NCBI GenBank assembly: GCA_002205965.3
Contig: NADL03000622.1
Span: forward strand, 1 to 64,000
Length of the DNA stretch: 64,000 bases
Direction: 5' to 3'
From: Kappaphycus alvarezii
Lineage: Eukaryota; Rhodophyta; Florideophyceae; Gigartinales; Solieriaceae
In this document: positions 45,441-56,194 of the stretch, piece by piece
How the letters are laid out: each line of letters opens with the position of its first letter
How positions within the stretch are numbered: the stretch's first letter is position 1
Position numbers and translations under genes: made by a program
Notes under the pieces: model-generated
The model's input: only the letters and a program-made list of their open reading frames with translations
The model's database searches: none
Told to the model about the DNA's origin: nothing

Positions 45441-47387
45441 ATGGGGCGCCCGTTATGGCGTGTTCTGCAAAGGCACGCCGATGCGTGGCGCCAGATAGGT
45501 GCTTCGGAATACCTCTGCCGAAGTATCCAATTTGGGATATTCTAGCAACCACACCAAGCCTTCAAGCAAGGGCAAGGAGTGGAGCTGGGGGATATCCCGC
45601 AGACGAAGGACGATTTGAAGTTTGGAAAGGAGGACATCAAGAAGGGCCTGTCTACCGGAATCTACCAGGAGGTCACCTCGGAGCATGCGCGCCGCGCGCG
45701 CGAGGCCGGTGCCGTCATATCGTCGGCGTTCGTCGTATGGCAGGAGAAGAACGGCGAGCGGTCGGGAAGGTTTGTGGTCAACTTGTCGATGCAGTCGAAT
45801 CATTGGGCCAAGAGCTCTGTGCGTATGGAGACGCTCACAGAGTTCGCAACGAGCGTGCAGCCCGAGGATCACATGATCTCGTTCGACATCGAGAAGGGGT
45901 TCCGTCACCTCCGCCTGCATCCGGCCATGCGGGACTGGTTCATCTTCCGGTACGACGGCCGGTACTATCAGTGTGTCGCCTTACCGTTTGGTTGGGGACG
46001 GTCTCCGCTGTGGTTCACTCGGCTGATGGCCCCCTTTGTCGCCGAAATAAGTTCGTACGGCTACCGAGTGTTACCATACATGGACGACTTCTTGGTCATT
46101 CCGACCCCGTACGGCGTGAGGTCGGAGGCAGCAGACTGTCGTCGAGCAGCAGACCGTCTCGACCGATTGTTCGCTCGGCTCGGCCTCCATCGACACCCGG
46201 AGAAAGGCGAGTGGAGGGGAGCCCAGGTAGTTGACCACCTGGGAGTCCGTGTAGATACCGTATCGATGCGGTTCACCGTCCTGCCGCACAAGGGTGAGCA
46301 TGTCCGCAAGTTAGCGAAGGCTCTTCTGAAGCAAGTCCGAGTCGGGCGACTGTGGGTGAGCGTAAGTGCCGTAAGCACTTTGTGTGGCACCTGCATCTCA
46401 CTGTCCTTGGCGCTACCATGGGAAAGATTCTACACCCGTTCGCTTTACTGGGACATAGGGGCAGGGAGGGCCCGCGACAGCCGCGGGCGATGCCGACTCT
46501 CCCACCAGGCGATCCGGGATCTGGGATTCTGGAAGAGACTCGCTGGTCCAAAGATGGAAGGCCGACCCTTGGTCCCACCGGCAGCCCAAGCAGCGAAGCA
46601 CACGGATGCGGCGGACGTTGGGTATGGAGGCACTTTGAACGACAGAGACCTCCAACCTGGCGTCGCCGGGATGTGGTGCGATCAGGGAGTGTGGAACTGG
46701 CGAGACTGGGCCGAGTCGATCACCTACCGCGAGCTGAAGGCGATCCGCAAGATACTGCAAGGGACCATCGGGCAGGAAGTTCGGAGCCGCGGCGTTCAGG
46801 AGCTGCTCTTTCATGTGGACAATCAGGCGGTGGTGCACATCACGAACAGCTTTGTTACGGCAAGCCGGCCGCTCATGCGCGAGCTGCGCCGGCTGAAGCT
46901 AGTTCTGTCCAGGTTGGGCGTGAACGTCCGCGCGGAGTAGCTACTGTCGGCTGTGAACAAGTTCGCCGACGCCTTGTCGCGACGGTTCCCCCGCGGAGAC
47001 TTATCGATGCGTCGGCAGCTGCGGCGTTCCGTCGCGGATGGGATGAAGGCGCCCGTCGAGGCTTTCAAGTACCGCCCGTTAGGCGAACATCCGGTGTTCA
47101 TGCGGAAGCTGGCTCTGAAGGAGCTGGAACGCCCGTGGGACGACGGGATGGTCCTGCTTCTGTGCCCGCCGGTGGACCTTATCATGGCGACCGTCAACAA
47201 GCTGGCCCGGAGCAAGGCCCCCGCAATCCTGCTCATCCCGGATTGGCCGCGCCAGGCGTGGAATCAGGCAGCCAAATACCTCTGCCAGCGATAGCGGCGC
47301 CTGCCTCACCCCCCGGAGGAGGTGTGGGAGGAGCAGCGACGCCTCAACCCGTCATAGAGGCTGCTGGAGCTGGAGTTCAACCTGTGA
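45441..47387 (+). pseudogene. RT-RNase H of the tyrosine-recombinase element, four in-frame TAGs
   Basis: A 648-codon frame from ATG 45441 to TGA 47385-47387. RT has an Asp in SFDIEKGF near 45885 and the YMDDF catalytic box at 46077-46091. RNase H shows its Asp in HTDAADVGYG (~46600), Glu in TYRELKAI (~46730), Asp in HVDNQAVV (~46820) and the last Asp in NKFADALSR (~46965). The C-terminal part has CPP-x-x-LI and a WPRQAW motif, as in many DIRS-group elements. TAG codons interrupt at 45543, 46938, 47292 and 47355, with the frame unbroken on both sides of each. The stop overlaps the next start (TGATG). Confidence 0.88.
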
Positions 47388-48502
47388 TGACCCGGTCCTC
47401 AGCCCGGCTGGCAACGCTGGGAGCCGGTGCTGACGTCCACATTGACGCCGTCGCGGGTAGCTCAGAAAGCGCGCGGCATGCGGCCGTGCTGGTGGCCCTG
47501 TACGCATGGAGCGCGCGCACAGAGTCAGCCCGGTAGTCACAGTGGAAGGCGTGAATCGAGTTTTGCACGGAGGACAACCGTCAACCGATACCTGTGACGG
47601 AAGGGAGTTTGGTTGCGTTCATCGGATGGCTGAAGCTTTCGCGCGAACGGGGCACGAGGCAAGTGGGCGTCCCCTCTATCCCACAGTATGTGTCGGCCGT
47701 TCGACGCATGCACGAACTGTACACTGGACGCCCAGTCCCGCCTTACTCGTTTCTGGACTCGGTCATTCGTGCGTACGACAAGTAGGAGGCAAAGAACTTT
47801 CCGGAGGAGCTGGTCCGCTGCGGTGTTGACGCGCAGAAGATGCTGATGATCTGGGACCTCGGGATGCGAACTCCGCAGCTGCGGGTGTTACGCGACTGTG
47901 CTGTGTGCGTCTTTGCGTACTGCCTGAACGGGCTGCGCAAGTCGTCAACGATGACCCTTGAGGCGGACAAGGTGCAAGTCCAAGGTAACGCGCTGACGGC
48001 CCGTCCGTCCTACTGGAAGAGACGACGCGTCAGCACAGAGCCATTACTGTCGTACCGACGTGTGTCGTCGGAGGTCTCGTCGCCGTTGGACCTTTTCAAG
48101 AGATGGATCCGCAGCCGAGGTCTCGATCCGCGCTTCTTTGCGATACATGGCGAGTCGGAGACGTACGCGAAGGGGTCCCTCACGCGTGCTCTCACTCGCT
48201 GCCTCGAGGCACTTCAACTGACTGCCCCTCCGGACGGAAAGTATACTTCACACTCGCTCCGGATCGGAGCGCACACGGAGCAAGTTCTACTGGCTATAAC
48301 TCTGGCGGTAAGGATTTCCAGGTTCGGATGGGGCTCGAGCAGTGAGGAGATGGCTACTCTCTATTTCGACCGGACTATACGCACGAGTGGTGCATCGGTC
48401 TGGTTTTTCGGCGCGCAGTATCTGTCTCCTTCCAGCGTCGACGCGATGCTGCGTGCCGTTTCCAACGGGACGTCCGCTACAGCGGATGCCTCGGCCTCGT
48501 GA
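47387..48502 (+). pseudogene. Tyrosine recombinase ORF, three in-frame stops
   Basis: A 372-codon frame from ATG 47387 to TGA 48500-48502. It would integrate a circular DNA copy using a Tyr nucleophile. Residues of the active site are visible: Arg in NGLRKSS (~47932), HSLR box (His codon 48251, Arg 48260), a Trp in FGWG near 48328 and the Tyr nucleophile at 48362-48364 in LYFDR. The N-terminal part is the DNA-binding domain with VAFIGWL. In-frame stops occur at 47534 (TAG), 47552 (TGA) and 47783 (TAG), all before the catalytic domain. The 1-base overlap with the RT stop (TGATG) suggests termination-reinitiation. Confidence 0.87.
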
Positions 48503-48532
48503 CCTCGGGTTTGAATTTGATTTGGCTGTTTC

Positions 48533-48739
48533 GTTGTGTGTAGACCGCAGTTTATGCGCATGAAACGCATGTGAATGGATAGCGAGGGCAAGTCGAAGGA
48601 CTTGTGCCAAGATGCGTACGTATCACACGTGTACAATGCGTGCCCTGCTTTCCGCCCTGCGTGCCGCGGCCCCCCCTTTTTCTATAGGGGTGCGAGTCAA
48701 ACCCGCCGGCGGCGATGCGCGGGTATGCCTCTCTCTTTC
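48533..48739 (+). repeat. Right direct repeat (A2) of the tyrosine-recombinase element
   Basis: 207 bp, same orientation as A1. It begins 30 bases after the recombinase stop. A short extra copy of TGCCTCTCTCTTT lies just beyond it at ~48769. Confidence 0.88.
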
Positions 48740-49059
48740 CCACCCGCCCTCCCTTGGCGTTGCCACGATGCCTCTCTCTTTTTTCGGTTCAACGCATTAT
48801 TCATGAATCCGGGCCCGAGGAGATCTTTGTCAGCCGCGGCATCCCTACGTGGCAGCTCTGACGCTGGGGCTACCAGCGTGGCGTGAACCATCGCAGCAGT
48901 ACCGTCGTGGTGAGCCGATGAGGTTCGCCTACGGCCGACCGGAGGAAAGGGGAGAGGAGAGTGTCAGCCTGAAGCAGAGGGGCGTCCTAAGGAGTCTGTG
49001 ACTGTAGGTTGGGTTCGAATCCGGCTAGCGTCTGCACACCCGCCAAAATGGAGTGGTAG
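48740..49059. other. Right flank of the tyrosine-recombinase element
   Basis: No gene. GGGTTCGAATCC at ~49011 matches a tRNA B-box, but no matching A-box or cloverleaf could be folded, so no tRNA is called; it could be SINE debris. Confidence 0.4.
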
Positions 49060-51472
49060 GTGGCATGGCTTTCAGGCAGCGCTGGCCGCGATTTCAGTAA
49101 ATGAATGCGTTTCATAGGATAAAAAGGATGCTGTAGCTGAAGGTCTATCAAAACTGGTGATTTTTCTGCAGAAGAATAATGGATATAACGGAGCTGGACC
49201 ACTTTCAGCTCCGAAGAAGAACAGCCGGATCCGCCAATGCCCTTACTGCAACGAGCTTGGTCACAACGCAATGAACTGCTAAGAGAAACCGCAGTGTAAT
49301 AAACTCTGTTCCCTTTGTGGGACAGTAGGTCACATTGAGTTTTCGTGCTAGTTTTCCGGTGGAAGAAAGGCGTAAGATCGCGAATAAGCCATATAGAAAA
49401 AAAAAGGGAAAAGAGGCGGTTGAATAAAATACTCTCAAGAAAGTCCATCGGACACTGATTTGTCGCAAGATGAAGAAGTCAATGTCGCAAAGAGAATCGC
49501 AAAGGAAGCGGCACTACTGGAACATCCTTATAAGGATGACCATAGAGGTATGTCTATCTCACGCCATGTAACTGGACCCCAAGTTCGCTCCGTGCACCCA
49601 AGGTCAGCTCTTCCGCCGGAGTATTTTCCCATTATCAGCTGCAATAAGTAGGCCAAGAAATAGAGACAAGGGAAGAAAAAATAGAATAAGCTGCAAGCGT
49701 ACGTCGGGAAATACTATATTGTTATCGAGCTTGCTAACGCCAATTTTGGATTAACATTTGGCCAGCTTCTTCGTGTAGTTGCTGAATGAGCTACCAAAGT
49801 TATGCGCCTTTTGCTTGAAAGTTAGATTATTTCACGTGTCGGAGTCGTTTCGAATTCCAGCCCGCGTTTACTTCGATTGGTCGGCTCAAAGTGTACAATT
49901 ACCGAGGTCTGGGCTCTACAGGATTCTGAAGCCGTTCCTGCTGTGATTTCAACAAATTTGTCTCTTTTTTGTATCTTTCAATGCATTACACGTCAAATAT
50001 AATTAAAGTCGCGAAAAGCGACAGTTCTTCACATTTTTTCTCGTTGTTCACGGTTCCGACGACATTTCGAGATCAAGTGGTCAAATTGTACTCCTTTGTT
50101 GTCGAGAAGGCTCCATTAGATATTATTATTGGTCTACACACTCTCTCCGCTATGCGTGAGAACATAGATTTCGTAGCTCTGTGTGTAAGCATACATATCG
50201 GCTCCGAGGAAGTGGTACTCCTGCTTGAACTGGACACTAAATATGCGAAGAAGAAGCTGGTCAAAGGCGAAAATGTTGGGACCCCCAGCGAGGACTTCAC
50301 ATACGATTCAAAAGATGGACAGGAGTGTTGGGACTCATCGGAAGAACCCGGTCCTGGTTATCCACAAAGACAAATCTCCCGGTCTGGACGGAGATCCGGC
50401 CAGTGAAAAATTACTACGTGCGAAGAAGAAAAGAAATAAAAATGGGTGATGCTCTGAGGGCTCGAGTAGCTCACTTACAAGAAAAAACGCAGCGGGAGAT
50501 GAATATATTTCTTCGCGACATAGATGTAGTTACCTGGGCTGTAGGCGAGCTACGCCCTGCATCCGTCCCAACGATTCTTTCCTTCGAAATGAACGACCAT
50601 ACTCTGATATACCACTGGGCTCGACGAGAGTCGCCTCGAAACATCGAGATCGCCAGTCAGGGAATAGATAACTTGCCGGAAGCTGGTATAATTACCCCTT
50701 TATCTTCTAATTGGTCGTTTCTAGTAGTAATTTGAACCAAGAGAGATAAAAAACCCCGCTTCTGAGTAGAATGCCACACCTTAAACCAGATATTGAAGGC
50801 TGACCAATCGCCGTTACCCAAGATAGAAGAAACATTCGACCATGTAAATTAAAGCTCCGTCTTTACCACCCTAGATCTATTTGCCGGGGGTTGGCAGATA
50901 TGAATGATTATAGACTATAAAAAGATGAAGACTTTCGTCAGCTGCTTCGGTACCTTCAAGTTCGAAGTATGTCATTTGGTCTAATCAATGCGCACTTCAA
51001 ATCTCAGCGAATGATGGGCTACATCTTAAGAAATATTAATCTTGTCCTTGACTACTTGGATGAAGTCGTTGTGTTATCCAGCTCCATTGAGGGGCCCGCA
51101 AAATATTTACGTGTCGTCCTCGAAGCCGTAAGAGAGGCTGGTCTGAGGCTCAAGATTACCATGTGCGAGTTCGCTAAAAGATTGATTAAACTGCTCGGGT
51201 ACTGTGCCGATAAGAACGGAGTGCTCTTAGACTACGAAATGATTAATATCATCTAGAAAGCACCGGTTCCTACGAATACGACTTAGTTGCGCGGCTTCCT
51301 CGGCCTTGCGTGTTACTACTGCCGTTTTATGAAAAACTTTTCTGGTATATTCGCGGCCCTTCATGCCGCAACTTCGAGAAACAGGAAGTTTGAATGGTCA
51401 GAAGCAATGTACGTGGCGCTCGGGAATCACAATGAAAGGCTTTCTTGTCCGCCTGTAGTATCTTTTCCGCAG
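49060..51472 (+). pseudogene. Heavily decayed Ty3/gypsy element (gag to RNase H region)
   Basis: Two gag knuckles are readable: CPYCNELGHNAMNC (~49236) and CSLCGTVGHIEFSC (~49308), each followed by a stop. A protease-like IIIGL segment lies near 50125. RT starts near 50460 and has a stop-broken fingers region, then the SFGLINA segment (50969). The catalytic box reads YLDE (~51053), with Glu in place of the second Asp. The RT connection reads RGFLGLACYYCRF (~51290). The part after ~51472 is replaced by a dispersed repeat. It is clearly older than and distinct from the 1-18332 family. Confidence 0.82.
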
Positions 51473-51651
51473 GTCAACGGACGTTCGTCTACACTGATAA
51501 AACTTCTCTCTCTTGTGCCTCTCTCCGAGCTCCTACTCTCCACCATGAAGCACTCTAATATTTAACCCGCGCTTCGCCTTTTGCTTATTGTAGTTCTTTT
51601 GTAAGCATACCCACATTTCGCATCAGGCTCCCGGCAACACATTCCACCGTA
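51473..51651. repeat. Dispersed repeat, copy 1
   Basis: About 179 bp, matching 55282-55456 (about 80 percent by eye). It starts CAACGGACGTTCGT and ends CACCGTA. It sits inside the dead gypsy RNase H region. No inverted ends were found. It may be a solo LTR edge or a short non-autonomous element. Confidence 0.7.
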
Positions 51652-52969
51652 TTATTCCAGCAAAACTCCCTCAAATTTGGTTTTAGGCAGCGTGCGGTTT
51701 ACTTCATCGTGGAACTGTACTTTAATGAATTGTGAGCGCTGTACGGTTGTACAATTTACGCTACTGCGAAATTTAAAGTCGAAGACAAGGTTGTAGTCCT
51801 GCGGTCTTTACAGAATGCAAATGTCGATGAACGGGCATCTTTGGAGTCCAGTGCAATGAGCATCGTCAAGCTCGCGATTTTTGTTTTAGATGTTGCCGCC
51901 TCGCTATGAACGTGAGAAACAACGCGGAATCCATGTCAATTTATTGTTCATTTGTTTTGTATTTGAGTTATTTTGTTTATTTTTGTGATATTCATGGAAT
52001 TTGTACTGTCATGCAAAGTTCATTTGTAGTCCCACAAGTATACGTGGGTTAATTGTGTCGTGAATTTATGTCTGCCAACAGGCGATCGTGGGTATATTAT
52101 GTCGTGAATTTATGTCTCCCTGGAAGCTACTGTAGACGAGTGATGCTGTGAATGTGTGTTTCCCAACAAGCGTTTGTAGGATAGATAAGTCTAGAATAAA
52201 AGTATGTGCATCGACCGGTCGTGGTTTATTTTGATGTTCGAAATAGTATAGGGTGAAACCTTGTTAGTACTTAAGACGGGGCAAGGAACGACACCGAATT
52301 TGAAAGGCGGAGAAGAACAGCTGGAATCGAAAGCCCAGTATTCGTCCTGATTCTTTATTTTCAAAATCTGTATTTGTATCCTTTACGCAGAAATCCTAGA
52401 ACTATTCGATCCACGTACTCGGATGAATCATACTGTTGTTTATTCTGCAGCATTGCTGCGCTGTACTGTATTTTATGTACAGTATAGTACTACGTGCATT
52501 ATTTCACGAATGAAATTCCACGAAGAGAGAGTACCATACAGTACAGTATTCTAAATAATGTCGTTCCAATTCGGGATCACCGTAGCCTAAAGTGTAACCA
52601 GCAGCGCAGTACTGCAGTACAAGTGGGAAGAAACAATATTTGGGAGTCGCATTAAATTACACCCCGGATCACTTCTCTAACAAAACCTTTCTTAAGCTGC
52701 AACTTGTTCCAGCCCGACAATTCGGTCATGAGTTCCGCCGCCATCCGTCCCGTTCGAAGCCTTCCTCCCTCGCTTGCTTGACCAAGCGTCACCAGCTGTC
52801 TTCCCCCTCCCCTAGTGCGGCGTTACACTCCTCCGCGCGTCCACCTAACCACTATTATCCTCCTGTATTCCCAGGTTGCTTATTTTTCCTCGAATTAATC
52901 TTCAAATAAACCATATTCACATTTTTCATGTATGGTAAGACCAATGGTTTCGATTAGTGCGTTTCAATT
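51652..52969. other. Unassigned stretch
   Basis: No gene supported. A ~44-base unit is repeated once at 52043-52121 (shared TGTCGTGAATTTATGTCT). A dense group of TACTGTA/TACAGTA motifs lies at ~52440-52625. Confidence 0.45.
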
Positions 52970-54660
52970 CGGTAGTTCCATGCACATAGACCCATCCGTG
53001 ACTTTTCCGGTGTCGAAGAAGAGGTCTTATGAGTCTCCAAAACCATGAGAAATCCTCACTAGTCTTTTGTACTTCTAATTACCGCAGCAAGTTGGCTCAT
53101 ATAAATTTCTTGGTCCATTTCCTCTACTGGACCTAAATTGCCTAACTCATGAAGTTCTTGGCTGATATCGATGTCCTCAAAATGTTAGTCGAATGCATGC
53201 AGCTCACTAGAATCTGTTTGGGTGCGGAAATCATACGAGTCACTGAGTTCTCCCTACAAATGCTTGACCAGTTCGAACGAGATGAACGGCAGTATCATCT
53301 TCCTTGAGGTACTACCTTGGCTGTGCTTCAATAGCTCTTTTTCACACTTTTGTCCAGTGTTCCAAGCATCTCTACCGCACTTGAAGCACTCATTCCGACG
53401 GCGAGCATCTTCAAACGATTGAGAATATGGTAGATCGCTCGAATTTCTCAGCTTGTGGAGTTGATTCGATTAATTGTATGTATCAGTTCGTTTGAGGCGT
53501 GGATTGCGCCCATACTTCATCATGTTGGTCTGGAAGTGATCCTCTTCATCATTATCTCTCGTGAGTGCAGAGCGAGTCTGTGAGTCAGCTATTATCTAAA
53601 TCTGCTTCAGATTCTGTAATGATTCACGCAGGGAGGTGAACGCGTTGAATGTAAAACTCTGCCTCCTAATGTTTTGAATCGGGATCTGTGACGAATCCGG
53701 AAACTCTGTGACTGCTTGAAGGAAGTAGTCTATTTTATGGGCGTCCTATCGAATGTCATCCGGCCCTTGGGGTGCGAGAAGGTTAACGTGTTTCACAAGT
53801 TTGATCATTCCTTCTGATATAATTTCTATTTCTTTCTCCTTCATGACCGAGCGTATACAGAGTGTCTAGAGCGATCCATTTACTTTCATTTGACGAGCAG
53901 CAGTGTAATATTTTTAGGCGTAGTGTTTCCATAATAACTTGGGACAAGTGCCCATCAAATTTTGAGTCTCGAAACATCTGTCATACATAAAGAACCTTCC
54001 TGGATTCATCGAAAGCGATATCAGAGAAACTAGAAGACGCATTGAAGCTATCTATGTCGTTCATCTGCAGGCCATGAAAGCCATCCACTCCAGGAAAAGC
54101 TGCCCCTCTATTGACACCATTACTTCCACCAAAGGATTGACCAGATCCAACAATCGGCGGTGGAGACCTCTGCTCTGCACTAATAGTCCCCTTGGCATCA
54201 GTGACCGCATTACCTCGAACTTGGATATAGTGTGGAGATTGGGTCCGATAATCCCCCTATGATACTACAACAGCAGAAGGTACTGGATTTCCTACCTGGA
54301 TATTGTTTTTTATCGGATTAGCAAATCCGCGGTTGCGCAAAAACTCGTCGACCACCTTTTTGCATATATCGGGGTCACACTCCAACATAGCGCACAGCCA
54401 AACATGCACCTAGATTCTCGTTTCATTTTTCTGGCGATCAGAAAGATTAAGTGCTAACGTGTAGATCCGATCTAACTCTTGGGCATCAAATGGAAACGTA
54501 GTGTCGTCGTACAGTATCTCGATTGAAAACAAAGGGAGCCTGAAGAATCACTAAGTAAAAACTTCACACGCAGGAGGTCCTAGGCTTTGAATGTAGCTCT
54601 GACGTTATCAATCGTCGGGAAGTGAATATGTTGGTTGCATCGTGACGTGGAGGGATAGCG
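52970..54660 (-). pseudogene. Decayed gag of an LTR retrotransposon, probably copia
   Basis: On the minus strand, frames joined by eye read as a gag: an N-terminal segment with DPDICKKVVDEFL (~54390), a middle part with FDGHLSQVI (~53950), TLRESLQN-like (~53620) and a single knuckle-like CFKCGRDAWNTGQKC (~53395), where the His is not in place. Stops and shifts are frequent (e.g. ~54255, ~53990, ~53570). No pol domain follows, so only gag is left. Confidence 0.45.
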
Positions 54661-55281
54661 TTAGAATGCGGTGAAAAAGGATGAAGAATGAAGTGTTGGG
54701 TATGCTGGGGTGGTTGTTAGCGGTGTGAGGAAAGCGGTGGGGCGAGAGTCGGAGGTGAGGCAGGGCTTCCGGCTCACTCCGGGGTTTTTATAGAGTCGAG
54801 TGAAGGGATATGGCAGCTGCGGAGAACAGACAAGACGAGACTGCAACTTGCTCATCACAACATCTCCGCTGACAAAATACTGAAACTGCGGTCCTCAGCG
54901 TCGCTTTCTTCGGGCCCGAAAAATTCCAAAGTGTTCTTGGCAGCGTTGAGTACTAATTTAGCCAGGAACTGATTCGCTGTGGTAGTTTGGATATTCTTCA
55001 AAAGGCGATCGAATTTTGCCTTCCACTGCGCGCAGGTTGCAGGCATCTAAAACGTATGACGTTGTGGCAAACTTGAGGAGTGTGATTGTAGTTTTGGAGA
55101 GAGTTATCGTAGATCGAAACCGTAAGTAGTACGAGGAAGTAAAACCCGAATAAGTGTTTTCGTGGGAATTACTCAGCGCACTTCGATAGAGGAGTTATAA
55201 GTTCAGCTCCTGTAGTCTATCGATGGATAAAAACATATTAAGGTAGTTTATTGAGAAGTTTCAAGGCTGCGCGCCGATGCA
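54661..55281. other. Unassigned stretch upstream of the decayed gag
   Basis: On the minus strand a TATA-like TTTATAGAG... is not clear. It could be the leader or LTR of the decayed gag, but no second copy was found in the window. Confidence 0.3.
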
Positions 55282-55456
55282 GGGCAACGGACGTTCGTGT
55301 AAACTGATAAAACTTCTCTCTTTCGTGCCTGTTCCCGCGCTCCCACTCGCCACAATGCATTACCACTTTAATATTTAGTCGCCCTTTGCTTACTGTAATT
55401 CCTTTGTAATTATACGCATATTCACCAGTAGGCTCCCAGAAAGACATTTCACCGTA
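55282..55456. repeat. Dispersed repeat, copy 2
   Basis: Same orientation as copy 1 at 51473-51651. Flanks differ, so the similarity is limited to this block. Confidence 0.7.
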
Positions 55457-56194
55457 GGTTTACAGCGACAATTACAATCGTAAATACATTCTTCATGTTC
55501 TTGTGGTTAGCGGGAAGGTCGAGGCAGGTGAAAGGGCGGTTAGTTAGACCTTAGTATCCACGCTCTTGCACGCACGCAGCAGGAAGTGGTCGCATTTTGG
55601 AGAGGCACGGAGAAAGGGCACAAGAACCCCGGGAGGTATTCCGTTGGTTCTGTTGACCTTTTTCTTCCCGGTAGCTAGATTGTTTACTCCATGATGCTTG
55701 AGTACTGCACTGCGCCCAACGGGTCACCCTTCTCTGGTCGCCGCCGTGCACGGGCGGTGCAACTGTAACTTCCATGATTTTGGGGAGTGATTTGGCGGCA
55801 AACGAAACCTAAATCCAAGGAGGAAATCACAAGCCCCCATTGCCACCAGAATTCCGGGCCAAATTCAAAATGAAATGCCCGTTACCGGCCGGAAAGGGTG
55901 AAAACAGTTTTTTTGCATCGACCGAACTCGAACAAAACCTGGAATAAACTGATACTTCCGTACCCTCTCACCGTATTCGAGACCACCACCTGACCTCTGC
56001 GAATACGCAACGAGTAGCTGAAACTGCATTTATTGAACACTTCCCAACCTACTCGAATGGACCATCCACGCGTAAGTGCTATTGTGCTGGAGCCAAGATA
56101 TGTTGCCTTCGGGCCTGGTACCGCCTTTAGCCAGCAGAAAGCCATATTATCGTCCATTGTATCGACGTATTAAGGTCAATGTAGGGGGGTGCAC
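55457..56194. other. Unassigned stretch
   Basis: Open frames of 74-91 codons on the minus strand without a recognised motif. Nothing supported. Confidence 0.4.

Larger units (their letters stand above)
44410..48739 (+). mobile_element. Tyrosine-recombinase retrotransposon (DIRS order, Ngaro/PAT-like)
   Basis: Three ORFs in the order gag, RT-RNase H, tyrosine recombinase lie between two ~208-bp direct repeats (44410-44619 and 48533-48739). Direct, not inverted, repeats fit the split-direct-repeat Ngaro or PAT type and not classical DIRS. The expected second small pair (B1/B2) was not found, so the true right end may lie beyond 48739. The coding part is GC-rich compared with its flanks. No frameshift is needed across ~3.8 kb, but eight stop codons interrupt the frames. 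Confidence 0.9.

Noticed and set aside
46352-47536. Plus-strand 394-codon ORF
   Set aside because: Out of frame with RT-RNase H; rich in Gly, Arg and Pro as expected for a shifted GC-rich frame, while the other frame carries all catalytic motifs.
45109-47785. A variant genetic code (UAG read as Trp) for the whole genome
   Set aside because: TAG also ends frames properly, TGG is common in the same ORFs, and other elements carry mixed TAA, TAG and TGA lesions.
49006-49030. tRNA-like B-box GGGTTCGAATCC
   Set aside because: The T-stem pairs for only two base pairs, and no acceptor stem or A-box could be matched.
48987-49448. Minus-strand 153-codon ORF
   Set aside because: It lies antisense to the gag knuckles of the dead gypsy element.
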